Of a stretch of DNA of 64,000 bases, positions 10,712 to 21,972 are shown piece by piece. The stretch's first letter is position 1. Each line of letters begins with the position of its first letter. The translations under genes and the position numbers were made by a program. The notes under the pieces are model-generated. The model ran no database searches, was not told the DNA's origin, and was given only the letters and a program-made list of their open reading frames with translations. The stretch spans positions 31,709,884-31,773,883 of the forward strand of contig CM052356.1 of NCBI GenBank assembly GCA_028551475.1. Reading direction: 5' to 3'. Source of the DNA: Casuarina equisetifolia (taxonomy: Eukaryota > Streptophyta > Magnoliopsida > Fagales > Casuarinaceae).

Positions 10712-11944
10712 CGTCTTGATTCCATGAAAATAAGAATACAAATGTTTTTATTTATTTATTTATTCATTAAAAAAGCTGTTAAAGAAATCTGAATTTTGGC
10801 AATAAGATATTGTGCCAAGTAACTAACTTTTTGATCAAGTTTTGTCTTTTGGGCAACGGTATGAGGTTTTACAAAAAAAAAAAAGGAAAATAAAAAGATT
10901 TGCCACTGATATGCACCTTTTGACAAGTAAAGCATATATATATATATATATAGAAATTGTATTAAGTACACAAGCTTAGAAAGACTATTTATATTACCAT
11001 CTCATTAAAAGATTCTAGAATCTTAATTTACCTTTCAAATAATGTGACTTTTGTGAATGAGATAATATGCTAAGTTACTAACTTTCCTTTCATGCTTTGG
11101 CTTTTGGGGGCATAAGATTTTGAAAAATGAAAAAGAAACGTTGCTATTGACTTGCAACCTTTGAGAAATGAAACATACTTATAAGTATATAAATAAAAGA
11201 AATCATACCATCATTAGTGTGTGATTTCATCATTATTTTATTTTGCTTCTTGATTTGTTTGCGGTAAAAGTTTTTCATAAAGAGTTGCTTAAGGGTTGTG
11301 TCTACTAGAAGTATAATAACATTTGAATTAACTAACTTTTGATTTAAGATACTTTTGCTCATTCGAAGGTTTCACAAAAGTTATTTTGTATTTAACATGT
11401 GATTCGTGACTTCATGCAAACAAGAAGGACAAAGTTTGAGTTCGGTTATTCACTTGAAATGAGTAATAAAATCATGAATCATATTGTCTTAAGAAAAGCA
11501 TACTTTCTCCTCCTAAAAGCTAGTCATTATGTAACTAAATATTATATATCAGCAAAGAAACTACAATTGCTTAGTTACAATATTTTTATTTAGGTTCAAA
11601 AATTACATTTAGAAAATTTTAAAGCTTTTGCAAAAATTTATTATAACTTATAGGCTTCACTTTTATAATTGATGGAATCTTGTCTCTCATGCCTTTCTCG
11701 ATTTTAGTAATAATGGTAAAATCTATCTAAACTTTTACCATTGCATCTTTTTATATTCATTTTCCTCCAAATGTGATATAATATAGCTTTGAAGGATATA
11801 CGTTTTACTTTCTATATTTTTATTTTGCACACCAAAATATGAAAAATATTTATATATAATTCTAAAAGATATTGTCACATTAAAACATATTTTCATGAAA
11901 TATGCTATTTTTCCAACACATGAGAGTACAAAATACATAGAAGT
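10712..11944. other. upstream array flank, no gene seen
   Basis: AT-rich, with a (TA)n tract near 10933-10951 and one copy of the 400-bp block near 11190-11520. The part at 11570-11770 is homologous to 19940-20160 (an 'aatatagctttgaa' region), so it belongs to the 5' flank of the array unit. Confidence 0.5.
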
Positions 11945-13800
11945 TTATTGTTATTTTACTAGAGATAAAATTCAGGAAAGAATAATCAAGACAAAGAGAA
12001 TAAAGACTTTAGGACAACCTATGGACATCTTCACCAAACCTTTGTGTAAAAAATAACACACATATCTATTAATCAAGTTTGGTGTCTGTTTGGTGAAATT
12101 TATATGCAAGTGAACATGTTGAACAAGTAATATAATAATGAGAAAGATATCATCCCACAGATATTGGTAATTACTAAACCAATTAATTACTAATGGTGAA
12201 TAACTCCTACAATTTATTTAACAAATTCAAATGATTGATGATAGATTAACTAACTAAATTTAAGAAAACTAAATATAAGAAATATGTTAGAGAATATGAT
12301 TTCACCATAATTACTAGATATTAATATTGATTATGTATGCTTACAAGAGGGATAATATTTATGTGATGACGGAATTTCCTAATTTATTTACTACCCTATG
12401 TTTAGGTATAGTAAACCTATTTAGTTCATTAATTCACTATATCTCTATACGTGAATTGAAACAAACCAAATGCATTAGGATATATGAATATTCCAGTTTA
12501 CACCAAAAGCCACACAAACAATATGGTATATGTCTATCCATATTTAATTTATGATTACATATTATAATAAGCAACTGCATATTATCTCCTATCGGTCTCA
12601 AATATGCAAATCAAATCATTCAAGTGGTAGCTAATCACTTAAAATTATTAAACACAGTAACATGTAACTTCACATAAACAAAATATCTTACAAAACATAA
12701 CAATCATAAGATTCATATCATCATAATTAGGTTCATCATAGCTCTAACAAAAGTAAACTAAAACATAAAAAAATAATGAGGAAGAACAATAAAAAGAAAT
12801 AAAGAAGGCATCTTAAATCCAAGAACAAGAAGTTTGTCACTCTTTTTGTCTTCTCTTTAAGAAAACCTTGAGTTGTGCTCAATTTCCTCTTCTTTCTTCT
12901 TTTGCCTCATCTCTTCTTTTAAATAGAATTTAGGTTTAAACCTATCTCATATCCTAGTAGAACTGGAATTTGGAGACCTAAAACAATTGAGTTTTAAACT
13001 CCTAATTTAATTAGGCTTTGAACTTCTAATATGATTAGGTTTTTTAATTATTTAGAAAATCCAATAAAAATAAAATCTAATAACAATTATCCAAAGCCCA
13101 AGCCCATCTTAACTATCTTGATCTTGATATTACGACTTTACTACACAATAAACATCAGGTTCTCCTTGTTCATCACTTTTCTCCTTGCCTCCTTGTGCTA
13201 CATAAACAAGATAATTTCACAATTATTAAAGTTATTTATTCCTAAAATAAGTAAAATAACTCTATAAAAATAGAATTATCAGTGTCTTAAACATATATAA
13301 GCCACTAGCTTGAAGGAAAGTGTTAACAATACATTCTTAATATAGTTATTACAATTTATGATTATTTCCATATAGTATGAGATCTTTTTTGTTAGGGAAA
13401 TATAGATTTAGAACAACTTATAAACATTTTCACCAAACCCTTGTGTCAAAAACAACAAATGTATTTATTAAGCAAGCTTGGTGTCTTGAACATGTATAAG
13501 CCACTAGTTTGAGAGGAAGTGTTTACAATACATTGTTAATATAGTTATTACCATTTGTGATTATTTTCATATAGCATGAGATCTTTGTTGTTAGGGAAAT
13601 ATTGTTGTACAAATATTCTATATTATTTCTTTCCTTTCTGAAGTACATAAACCTTTTTATAAATAGGCCTATTATGTTCTAGATCTAGGTATAGAAATAC
13701 AAAGCTTTTCCTAATTATCTATTTTTTTCTTCCTTGATCTTTACTTTCTATTAGCTAATAAATACACATTTCTTCCCAAGCAGCTAATAGGGACAATATA
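11945..13800 (+). mobile_element. copia retrotransposon tail, split by a solo LTR
   Basis: This is the 3' end of a Ty1/copia element. The RNase H C-terminal motif 'DIFTKPL' is readable near 12030 and again, more diverged, near 13430, each followed by KxGV-like sequence and a TGTT... LTR start. The unit of about 200 bp (C-terminus plus start of LTR) is present twice in tandem: 12001-12086 continued at 13282-13407, then 13408-13607. The LTR then runs to about 13790 with a TATAAATAGG box near 13660. Its integrase and reverse transcriptase are absent. Confidence 0.6.
12087..13281 (-). mobile_element. solo LTR of a gypsy family (family R1), TSD GTGTC
   Basis: An 1195-bp LTR lies between GTGTC at 12082-12086 and at 13282-13286. 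On the plus strand it starts TGTTTGGTGAAA and ends AATTATCA. Its true orientation is minus (TGATAA...CCAAACA), deduced from the relative at 47.7 kb, where the same end abuts a primer binding site. It sits inside a copia tail. Relatives are at 26098, 40654, 56542 and 27573. Open frames inside it are not genes. Confidence 0.85.
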
Positions 13801-13889
13801 GGTTTTTAGACAAAGATATGTAAGACTATTAGTAAACTGAGTTATTTATGAGTAGCTTGAGCTTAGCTTATGTAGTTTGAACTGAGTTT

Positions 13890-14065
13890 AGTTCTTTTAC
13901 AAATGATTCAAACTTGACAATAATTATTGCCTGAATGTTAATAAGCCAAGCGGTTGCTATGTCGTGCATGAAAAGGTGCCTTAAAAAATAAAAAAAGTTG
14001 ATGTTGGAATCTATTTATTTAGATGCTTCAAGGAGCGAATTAAGAATATGAGGCAACATCCATAA
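13890..14065 (+). pseudogene. inverted remnant of the secreted-peptide gene
   Basis: This is the only family copy on the plus strand. It has a readable SCMKRC pair near 13960-13980, then a frameshift and stop in an A-run, then the last segment (GIYLFRCF, stop at 14063-14065). The seventh cysteine is Tyr. Sequence 14066-14560 is the usual 3' flank in reverse orientation, so a whole unit was inverted. Confidence 0.65.
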
Positions 14066-14560
14066 TAAAACTAATGAGCTCCAAGGTTTGCTTTTAGTGC
14101 AGCCTTGTTCATTTTCTTTGTCATTGACATGAGTACTTGTATCCATTCAGTATCAAATTACGCACTACCCTTGTCTAATTTCTTTGGTTTGCATTGGTGT
14201 ATCAGTGTTAGACTTGGCGGGTGATATCAAGCGTCAACAAGCTTGTGGACGTTGTTGCTATAGAGTTTAAAAAATAAAATGTTATCAGTGTTTTTACTAA
14301 CAAACAGTTGCTTTCGATTCAAAGCTCAAACATGAGAATCATAACAGTTACAGTCAATAAGATGCCATCTCAAGGTGATTTATAGGATCTTAGACTTGAT
14401 ATAGATTAGTCCCTTTGGTTAAAATAATACAAATGTGGAGATATTATTATTTGATAAAAAGTTAGATTAAGGTTATGTATTGTGCACATGACAGAGATTA
14501 TGCTATTTTCAATACTTGAGTATTGTGATCCATAGTTATATAAATTACTATCAATATGAT
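14066..14560 (+). repeat. inverted copy of the array 3' flank
   Basis: It reads as the reverse complement of flanks found elsewhere, for example near 15620-16260 and 18200-18620. The words in inverted form include 'caaggtttgctttt', 'cttgtctaatttctttggttt' and 'aagattaactttttatca'. Together with 13890-14065 it defines an inverted array unit. Confidence 0.6.
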
Positions 14561-15600
14561 TTTATACTAAATACATGGTTTGACTAGTTGAATATATTAT
14601 AAATGTACAATTCTTCCTTTAAAATAGTTGTCCAGAGAAGTTTTGGAATATGAATTTTGATGAAATATATAAAATGTATAATTGGATATTTTTATTGTCT
14701 AGATAAATATTTGCGGATGCAAGATTAACTATGATCATATGTTTGCTAAGAGAGTTTTGTAGATGTCTCTCACTCAAGGCAGCACCAACATGGTTCCCTC
14801 GTGAGAGCTCAAAAAGAAGATAAGCTTGGAAAGAGAAAATGGAGAACACCAGCACCAACATGTGTGTCTTTCACGGGAAGCTCCAAAGAACTCTAAACGA
14901 AGATGAAATTTTTTTGGAAGTTACACAAAGACCCTACGTGGATTCGAGAAAAAGCAAGTCTTTAATTCACCTAGTTGTTTTCTGCAAGATGCCTGAAGCT
15001 TCTTCAGTGTAAAAGTAAAATGTCATTGAAAGCTCTAAGGGCACAAGAAAACAAAAGAGATCAGCAGTTTCAAACTTATTCATGTGGTGCCATTTTGTGA
15101 GTTTTAAAACACAAGACCTCATCATGCCGTCTCCTAAAAGCAATGATAATATGCTCAAAGGATGAAAGAGGCCCGAGAATTCCCTGGTTTCTTCTTCTAC
15201 TTCGCTACTTTAGGCATAAGCACAGATGGTGTAGAACGGTCAAGAAACGATTGCAGAGCATATTTCAAAAGCCCTATTGTTGAGGCTACAGAGAGGGTCC
15301 ACTATAAAAAGGAATCAGGCCAGTAAATCCAGACACTGATTGTGCTTTAAAATATTTAAATTCTCAATGTTGAACTTGAAGCTAGCTGCTCATATTCCAC
15401 AAAGCTGATTGGTGAAATCATTTGGAATATTTATCTACCTCTTGTTTTCTTTCTTGATTTATGACTTGGTTAAACACTTGTGTACTATTTTGATCATTTG
15501 TGTAGATTTATTGTTCTAAGGTTTGAACTGAAATTGAGGGTTTCGTCCATATCATGTCATACCTAATTTCTAGAATTAGATAGAAGCTTAGTTCCCCAAA
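14561..15600. other. unassigned block, less AT-rich, possibly a gene fragment
   Basis: Base composition from about 14750 to 15400 is clearly less AT-rich than the surroundings, and the block does not recur elsewhere in the window. Open stretches exist on both strands, for example a plus-strand stretch near 15175-15330 and a minus-strand 63-residue frame at 14967-15158. None shows a domain I recognise. It could be a captured host-gene fragment, a degraded exon or unknown transposon sequence. Confidence 0.35.
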
Positions 15601-15729
15601 GCAAATATCTAATACAAAAGCCACATTGATTGTAGTTTATTAAACTATGGATCTCAATATCCAAATATTGAAAATAATATAATCCTTCATGTGCACAATA
15701 TACAACCTTAATTCGAATCTTTTATTAAA

Positions 15730-16025
15730 TAGTAATAAAGACGAGTGTTATTTCACTTTAGAAATTCGAGGATAGACTCTTGGCTTTGTAAGTAATAAGA
15801 TTTTTTCACTTAATGTCTTAAAATTTTAAGATAAATCAATACACTTTAATTTGGTATCAAATTCAAAATTGGATTTTTATCTTATAATTCCTTAGGTCTT
15901 AAAGTTGGACCTTTGTCCATGTATAATAGTTGTGTCAGCTTGCACATAAGCCATTAGTTTTATAAGTAATAAGGTTTTTCTATCTAATGTCTTAAGATTT
16001 CGAAATTGACTTTTACACTTTAATA
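15730..16025 (+). mobile_element. TRIM-like miniature LTR element
   Basis: Two diverged direct repeats (about 15735-15850 and 15935-16022) share 'tttataagtaataag', 'cttaatgtcttaa' or 'ctaatgtcttaag', and 'acactttaat'. The first is followed by TTGGTATCA near 15857, which resembles a primer binding site for initiator tRNA-Met. The internal part is about 90 bp and non-coding. A second, clearer copy is at 52583-52935 in the paralogous unit. Probable target duplication: AATAG. Confidence 0.55.
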
Positions 16026-16336
16026 AATAGTATTATCTCAACATTTATGTTATTATAACAAATGAGATAAATAAATTATAAAAAGAAAAAAGAAAAACTT
16101 GGAATTGTTATCCATATCAAGTCTACGCTTTTATAAATCAACTTGAGATGACATCTTATTAATCTTAACCATTAACGCTATAACAACATCATCCACAACA
16201 CTTGGAAGTCCAAGGTTAGTTGGTGGTTTCATACTTGTGAATGGAAACAAGTCCTCATGTCAATGACAATGAAAATATACAATGTTGCACTAAGAATCTG
16301 TTGGCAAACCCTAGAGCTCATTAGCTTCACTAATAT

Positions 16337-18170
16337 TCAATGCCTTATATTCTTAATGTGTTCTTCAAAACATCTAAACAAACAAATTCCAAGATCAACT
16401 AAAAGATATTTTGATTCTTTAAATATTTTTCATGATCTATGTGTTATAAATTATAATAATCATATTATAAAATAACCAATTGTTTATATTTGTTAAAGAA
16501 TTCTTAGAAAGGAAATATAAAAAATATTCATATTATTGTTAGGTTATTGTTTTAATATAAGAACAATAATGCATGAATACTTAGGTAGGCAAAATGGACT
16601 ATGAAAGTTTAAAATCATGTGATTCAGTCCAAGCTTCATAACCCATTGTGCATGAGCCAGAAGCCCATGCAAGCAACCCAGGATTGCAAGCCCACTCACC
16701 TGGGCCCGCAACCTGGGTCCATGAGGCTTCATGCTACCAGCCCGCGTGACCCAACAGCCTGCACGATATTGTTTTGTGACCCAGACCCGGAGCCCACAGG
16801 CGCGACCCGATTCACATCGTGCAACCCGCTCTGCGTAACCCAGAAGCTGCCACACGACCCGACAGTTCGTTCGTGACCAGCTTCTGAGATCTGCCTTCGA
16901 TGAGAACTCCGACAACGAAGAAGAACACACCATTTTGAAGATATCAAGGGGGAAAGGATCCGTGAACAAAATTTTGGGAACCCACCCACTAGGAGAGGAT
17001 CAAATCGAGAAGACCCATGTTGTTCCTCGTGACCCGATGGACTTTACAAGACCTAATTGGATACAAGAGTTATGGGCAGAAACTTAAGGTGTTTCAGAAG
17101 CTAAAAATTGAAGTACTGTTGAAGAGAAGATGATTTTTTGATCTATGATGGGACTCACAAAGATTAGACTCAAGATTAAGAAGATTTTGGGAAGATTGAT
17201 GATCAAACCCACAACTCCAACCCATAACCCGAGAAAAGACCCGCAAAGACCCGAATACGAGGAACTTAATATCTGATTAAAACGGTGGCATTTCGATTAG
17301 ATATTTGAACTAAAATGAAGCAGATCGGAAGGCCCAACACTCTGTTCTCCCTACTCGTCGAAAGCTTAGTACAAACAACACAGAAAAGCTTCTCAATGGG
17401 CAGAAAATCAGAGATTGTTCAAAGAAAGAACGGTCACATTGGCAAGAAAAAGGTGCTCGGTTCTCTGCTGTTGGTTGTGATTGGAAAAGAAATCTGAACA
17501 GAAAAAAGGAGCAAAAATGTGCAAAGCTTGAGCTCTCTTGGAAATCTTGATAAAGTTCTTACTCTATTATTTTGCAACATTGCTTGAGATATTACTTGCA
17601 TATGTGCTAATTTAACTCATATTATTCTTGTGCACATCTATTTGATTAGTTGTATTATGATTTGGGATTTCATAATTAGGGCTCAAATTATCATTATTGA
17701 TCTTTAGAGAACCTTAGTTCTAGCAATCTCCTATATATTTCATATCTTAAGAAAATTGCTTGAATTTGTACAAGGTTGTAAAACATTTGAGTTGTAATTG
17801 ATATGTGTTGAAGCACACATTGTTGGTGGAATGATTATAAGTTGTAGAATGAATCAATTAGTTGGATTAAAAGGAGAACATGGTGTACGTAAGTACAAGG
17901 GTTGAACCGCAATGTTAAAAAATTATATCTTTATGTGTTGATTGTATGTACTTTAATTTCTAACTAAATACTTTATACTTGTGTGAAACTCATAAAATGA
18001 ATTTGAAAAGGTTAATTAATCAAATAACTAGTTTAAACCCCTCTTCTTGGTTAATCATTATACGTAACAACTTCCTCATGCACGACATAGCAACTGCTTG
18101 AACTAAGTCTTGTTTCTGTGCTCAAACACGTACAAGTGGAAATCATTTGTAATGCACTTTGTGAGTATTT
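16337..18170 (-). pseudogene. 3'-half gene copy split by a ~1.6-kb insertion
   Basis: The part at 16337-16425 encodes the last segment of the family (GICLFRCFEEH, then an early TGA). The next upstream part of the gene (Cys5 region back to the GTGAG breakpoint) reappears at 18070-18170, with frameshifts and a stop. The material between is an LTR-like insertion plus about 100 bp of AT-rich sequence. The signal peptide half is missing, and the edge 'cactttgtgagtatttta' matches the half copy at 53625. Confidence 0.65.
16537..18069 (+). mobile_element. probable copia LTR (about 1.5 kb) within the half-gene
   Basis: It starts TGTTAGG and ends TAACA. The 3' portion follows the same plan as the SIRE-like LTRs at 34622 and 50175: a GC-richer middle, a 'ggagaacatggtgtacgtaa' region, 'ttgaaccgcaatg', and an end rich in 'cccctcttcttggttaa'. 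The length of about 1533 bp is close to those LTRs. No clean target duplication is visible, so the left boundary or later rearrangement is uncertain. Overlapping open frames near 16544-16989 on both strands are chance products of the GC-rich part. Confidence 0.5.
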
Positions 18171-18390
18171 TATATTTTCAATATCTTGGGTTGATACCTT
18201 AAATGCTTAAACAACGCGTACAAATACAAAAGCTATACTAGTAGTAGTTTCTAAACTATGGATCTCAATACCCAAAATACTAAAAATAGCATAATTCCTC
18301 ACACGCAAATACACAACCTTAATCCAAATTTTTTATCAAATAGTAATAACAATTCATTTGTGTCATTATAACGAAGTAGTTACATAAATT

Positions 18391-18562
18391 ACCAGCAAGT
18401 TTGATGTCGATTGTCACCAACCGCCAAGTCCAATGCTAATAATACCAAGACAAACCAAAGAAATTTTATTCTTTAAATTTTATAACAAAGAGAATCCACA
18501 AGTCTGCTGCCGCTTTACACCACTCGCCAAGTCCAACACTAATAACCCAAGACAAAGAAAAG
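18391..18562. repeat. partial tandem copies of the ~102-bp unit
   Basis: There is a partial unit (18391-18465) and a fuller unit (18466 to about 18562), downstream of the gene at 18686-19105. They share 'caccact', 'gccaagtccaa' and 'ttttattctttaaat' with the other arrays. Confidence 0.65.
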
Positions 18563-18685
18563 AAGTTAGACAAGGTTAGTGCATAATTGGATCATGATGT
18601 ATAGAAACAAATCCTCATGCCAACGAAAATGAAAATAAACAATGTTGCACTAAGAATCCTTCAGCAAACCTTGGAGCTCATTACC

Positions 18686-19105
18686 TTACTTATAGAGTTT
18701 TATGTGATCGTAAAAGCATTTAAGTAAACAGCTGCCAACATGGACCATAGGAACTACTGATTTTGTAAGGCATTTCTCTACGCATAACACAGCAACCCTA
18801 TAGACTGGATCTGTCTTCTCTCCATGTTCAAAAATGCACCGTAAGAAAGCACGTGTAACGCACACAGAGATCTTTCGGACATTATTTCTTCCTTCGCAAT
18901 TTTTGATTTCGTATTCTAGGCAATGATACAATGGTGAGGGGTGTTGATCCTTTGTAAGTGTCTTGTAGGAGGCAAGATGGCGAACAGAAAGTGCTGAAGT
19001 ATAGAGGGACGGAGGGGTAAAGACATTTGCTAGGCCTTCGAATACTATGAGGATAATCAACCCTATCATCATAGTTGTGAAATTTTTCATGGACTTTTGA
19101 CTCAT
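18686..19105 (-). CDS. small secreted cysteine-rich protein, family copy (intact, 8-Cys)
   Basis: This is a 139-residue open frame. Residues 1-27 are a signal peptide (MSQKSMKNF, then TTMMIGLIILIVFEGLAN). The cysteine domain starts at YHCL. All eight cysteines are present with the same spacing as the copy at 10210: x7, x11, x7, 17-residue linker, x3, x13, x3 (LCVEKC and SCLLKC). The exact conservation of spacing, while intervening residues differ, suggests the fold was kept under selection at least until recently. The TATA-like box is 85-94 bp upstream, a half copy lies just downstream, and partial 102-bp units lie at 18391-18562. An overlapping same-strand frame at 18882-19181 is a shadow. 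Cellular site: secreted or vacuolar, by inference. Confidence 0.8.
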   Translation of the reverse strand: MSQKSMKNFTTMMIGLIILIVFEGLANVFTPPSLYTSALSVRHLASYKTLTKDQHPSPLYHCLEYEIKNCEGRNNVRKISVCVTRAFLRCIFEHGEKTDPVYRVAVLCVEKCLTKSVVPMVHVGSCLLKCFYDHIKLYK

Positions 19106-19189
19106 TGATGATCTTCAACTCTAGGATTGTACTTCCTTTATTAGGTTTAACACATAAATGATATATGGGATAAAACAGCAAGTTGTCTT

Positions 19190-19199
19190 GCTATTTAAA
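19190..19199 (-). promoter_or_regulatory. TATA-like box of the 18.7-kb gene
   Basis: It reads TTTAAATAGC on the minus strand, 85-94 bp upstream of the ATG, preceded by 'caagacg' as in the 10.2-kb gene. Confidence 0.6.
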
Positions 19200-20719
19200 C
19201 GTCTTGATTCCATGGAAATAAGAGTGCATATATTTTCTTTATTGATTTATTCTCAAAAAAAAAATTCTCATAAAAGGTTGTTAAAGAAATCTAACTTTTG
19301 GAAATAAGATAGTATGCCAAATAACTAACATTTGATCAAGCTTTATGACTTCTGGGCAAGGGTTTGAGGTTTTACAAAAAACTAAATAATTTGCAAAGGC
19401 TATTTATATTATTATCTCACCAACAGACCTTAGGACCCTAATTTACCTTATAAATAATGTGACTTTTGGGAATAAGACAATATGCTAAGTTACTAATTTT
19501 CCCTTCATATTTTGGCTTTTGGGCAAGGGCATAAGGTTTTTAAAAAACAAAATTGCCATTGATATGCAACTTTTGACAAGTAAAATAGGCTTATAAACAT
19601 ATAAACAAAAGAAATCATATTAAGTATACAAATGATAACTTGGAAAGGCTAACTATATCATATGATATCACTAAAAAAAACTCTAGGATCTTAGTTTATC
19701 AAACAAATAATATTAAAACTAATAGTGATATTGAGTATATAGATCATAATTTTTCTTTCCTATTTGGCATTTAAGATGGTAAGATAATAAGTTAAGTTGT
19801 TCGAGTTTTGGCTTTTGAACAAGGGCATAAGTTCTAAAAAAGGAAAAAGGAAAAAGGCATTACCATTGATATGCAATTTTTTTTTAAGTGAAATGTCAGG
19901 TATTATATATATCATCTTATAAAATTACTTAGTTACAACATCATTCTCTAGGCTCAAAAAGTACATGTAAAAAATTTCAAAACTCTTTCAAAATCATTAT
20001 AATTTATAGGTTGTATTATCTCAACTAATGAAATCTTATCTCTCATGTTCTTTTTAATTTTTGTAACAATAATTAAATTATCTAAACTTTCATCATTGAA
20101 TTTTCTTTATTCATTTCATTCCAAATATGATACAATATAGCTTTGAATAATATACTTAGTATGGTTACTACAAAACTTTTACTTTATAGTCTTGATCATC
20201 TAAAATACTTCTTCTTTTTATCATTTGATTCTTTGAGATAATTTATTCATATATAGTAAAGCCCTTCAAATATAATTGATATCCAAGATTTAAGAAGTTA
20301 AAAACATTTACAAAATATAATTGAAAAAAATTATAATTAGTATACAAGTGGTAACTTGAAAAGGCTATTTATGTTATGATCTCATCAAAAGTCTAAGATC
20401 TTAGTTTACCTTATAAATAATATTAAAATCATATCCAATGTATTAGTGATAATTTTTCTTTTCTTAGGCAACATTGAAAACGATAAGATAATAAGCTAAG
20501 TAGTTCAAGTTTTGGCTTTTAAGCAATGGTGTAAGGTGTTTGAAGAACAAAAATTGCAATTGATGCACAAATTTTGAGAAGAGAAATTTGCTTATAAGAA
20601 TATAAATAAAAGAAATCATATTAAGTATACAAATGGTAACTTGGAAAGGCTATTTACATTATGATCTCACCAAAAGTGTAAGATCTTAGTTTAGTTGATG
20701 AATAATATTAAAATTGTTG
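19200..20719. other. upstream array flank, internally repetitive, no gene seen
   Basis: Several diverged direct repeats of about 300-600 bp can be seen. They carry 'caagttttggcttttg', 'aaagaaatcatattaagtatac', 'ggtaacttg(g)aaaggct' and 'gatcttagttta'. The same flank follows the broken gene at 54.9 kb (55.1-55.8 kb) and resumes at 62.58 kb. Confidence 0.5.
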
Positions 20720-21719
20720 TAAAGTATTTATGAGATTGAAAAGAAGATTAAACACTTTTTATAAATAGGTAATTTAGAAGATCATAAAATTCATGCCACT
20801 TGGTAAATTGTTTGTCAACCTAAAGGGGAAGGAAGACTTGGGCTATTAGATCCCCAAGGTGTGGAATAAGGTTTTATTTGCACAGTTACTATGAAATCTC
20901 ATAAATTATCTAAGTTCTTCCTCATGCACTAGATAGATTTATAATACTAAATGTAAGAGAATTTCAATTATGCATTTTAACATAAAAGAAAAATGACATA
21001 AAGTTGGAGAGGTCTTTTTAAGCTAAGATAAATTCTCACATATACTTTTTTCAAACCTTCTTGTTGTTACGAAGAAACATATAAAGAATTGGATCAAGTT
21101 AATATTGATGTTGAATGAAATGACTTAATATGGTAAGATGGAATTAACAAATATAATTTCATTGCATGACTCATTTGTAGAGACAAACTTCCTATAGCAA
21201 AAATGTCATTCAATGGATTTCCTCAATTGACCTTTACTATAATTCTATGAGTCTTAATTTAAAAACATATCATACTTATTTTTTCAATATACTTGGATTA
21301 GAAAAATTTAGTGAAATATCCTTACTTAAGAAGGCTTCATAGGATCATCACCAATTGAAATTTTAAATTACAATCACTAATTAAAGCAACTAAAAGAAAA
21401 GATTAGTTATGAAACTTCTTAAACTTTCTCTCTAATTATATATCTATTATATGTGATCTAAACAAAATCATAGATACTTCTAAAATAAAGCTGTTCAAAT
21501 ACTAATCTTGTTGGTTAGAATTAGAATGGTAGGATGTAGGAGAGTATTTCTATTAAAGAACACTAATCACTCTTAGACAAAATTTTTGTTTGTATCATAA
21601 TGAGAGGATTTAAGACTAAATTTTCTTGTATATAAGTTATAATACTAGGCTATATCTTTGAGCCTTTGTATTTTTTAATTCTTAAATAGATAAAATTATA
21701 TATTCATAAATATAAATTG
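20720..21719 (+). mobile_element. 5'-truncated LINE fragment
   Basis: Plus-strand sequence is homologous, with many substitutions, to 61575-62560 of the larger LINE (start 'ttatgagattgaaaagaagatta'). It holds the end of the reverse-transcriptase region, the zinc-binding region and the 3' tail. It lies between AAATTGTTG at 20711-20719 and 21720-21728, a 9-bp target duplication. Stops throughout mean it encodes nothing. Confidence 0.7.
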
Positions 21720-21723
21720 AAAT

Positions 21724-21972
21724 TGTTGAGAAAATGGCATGTCTATCTCCTTGTGTATTGTTCTTACTCATTAAGCCAAAGCCTTGTATTGGATGTGTAT
21801 GGTCTTAGCCCAACATTGTGGCTATTAAGCATTAGGTTTTATTCTCTCTATTCCTTTGATTCTTTATGTATCTTAAATTTATGCAAAACTCTTTTGTGTC
21901 ATTGTTCTTGAATAAATGGATTTATTCCTTGATTTTTTATTATTTTTATTCTTAAGATGGTATAAAAAAAGG
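21724..21972 (+). mobile_element. copia-type LTR and primer-binding-site remnant
   Basis: Sequence from TGTTGAG to about 21957 contains 'tctctattcctttgattctttatgt' (an LTR-like U5 region) and is followed by TGGTAT, a tRNA-Met-type primer site. The paralogous copy at 36857-37102 has the longer TGGTATCATAG. The LTR 3' end does not show a clean CA, and internal sequence after the primer site is short, so this is a remnant. Confidence 0.4.

Noticed and set aside
16544-16989. Three overlapping frames of 85-141 residues
   Set aside because: They overlap on both strands in the GC-richer part of an LTR-like insertion and show no domain or signal peptide.
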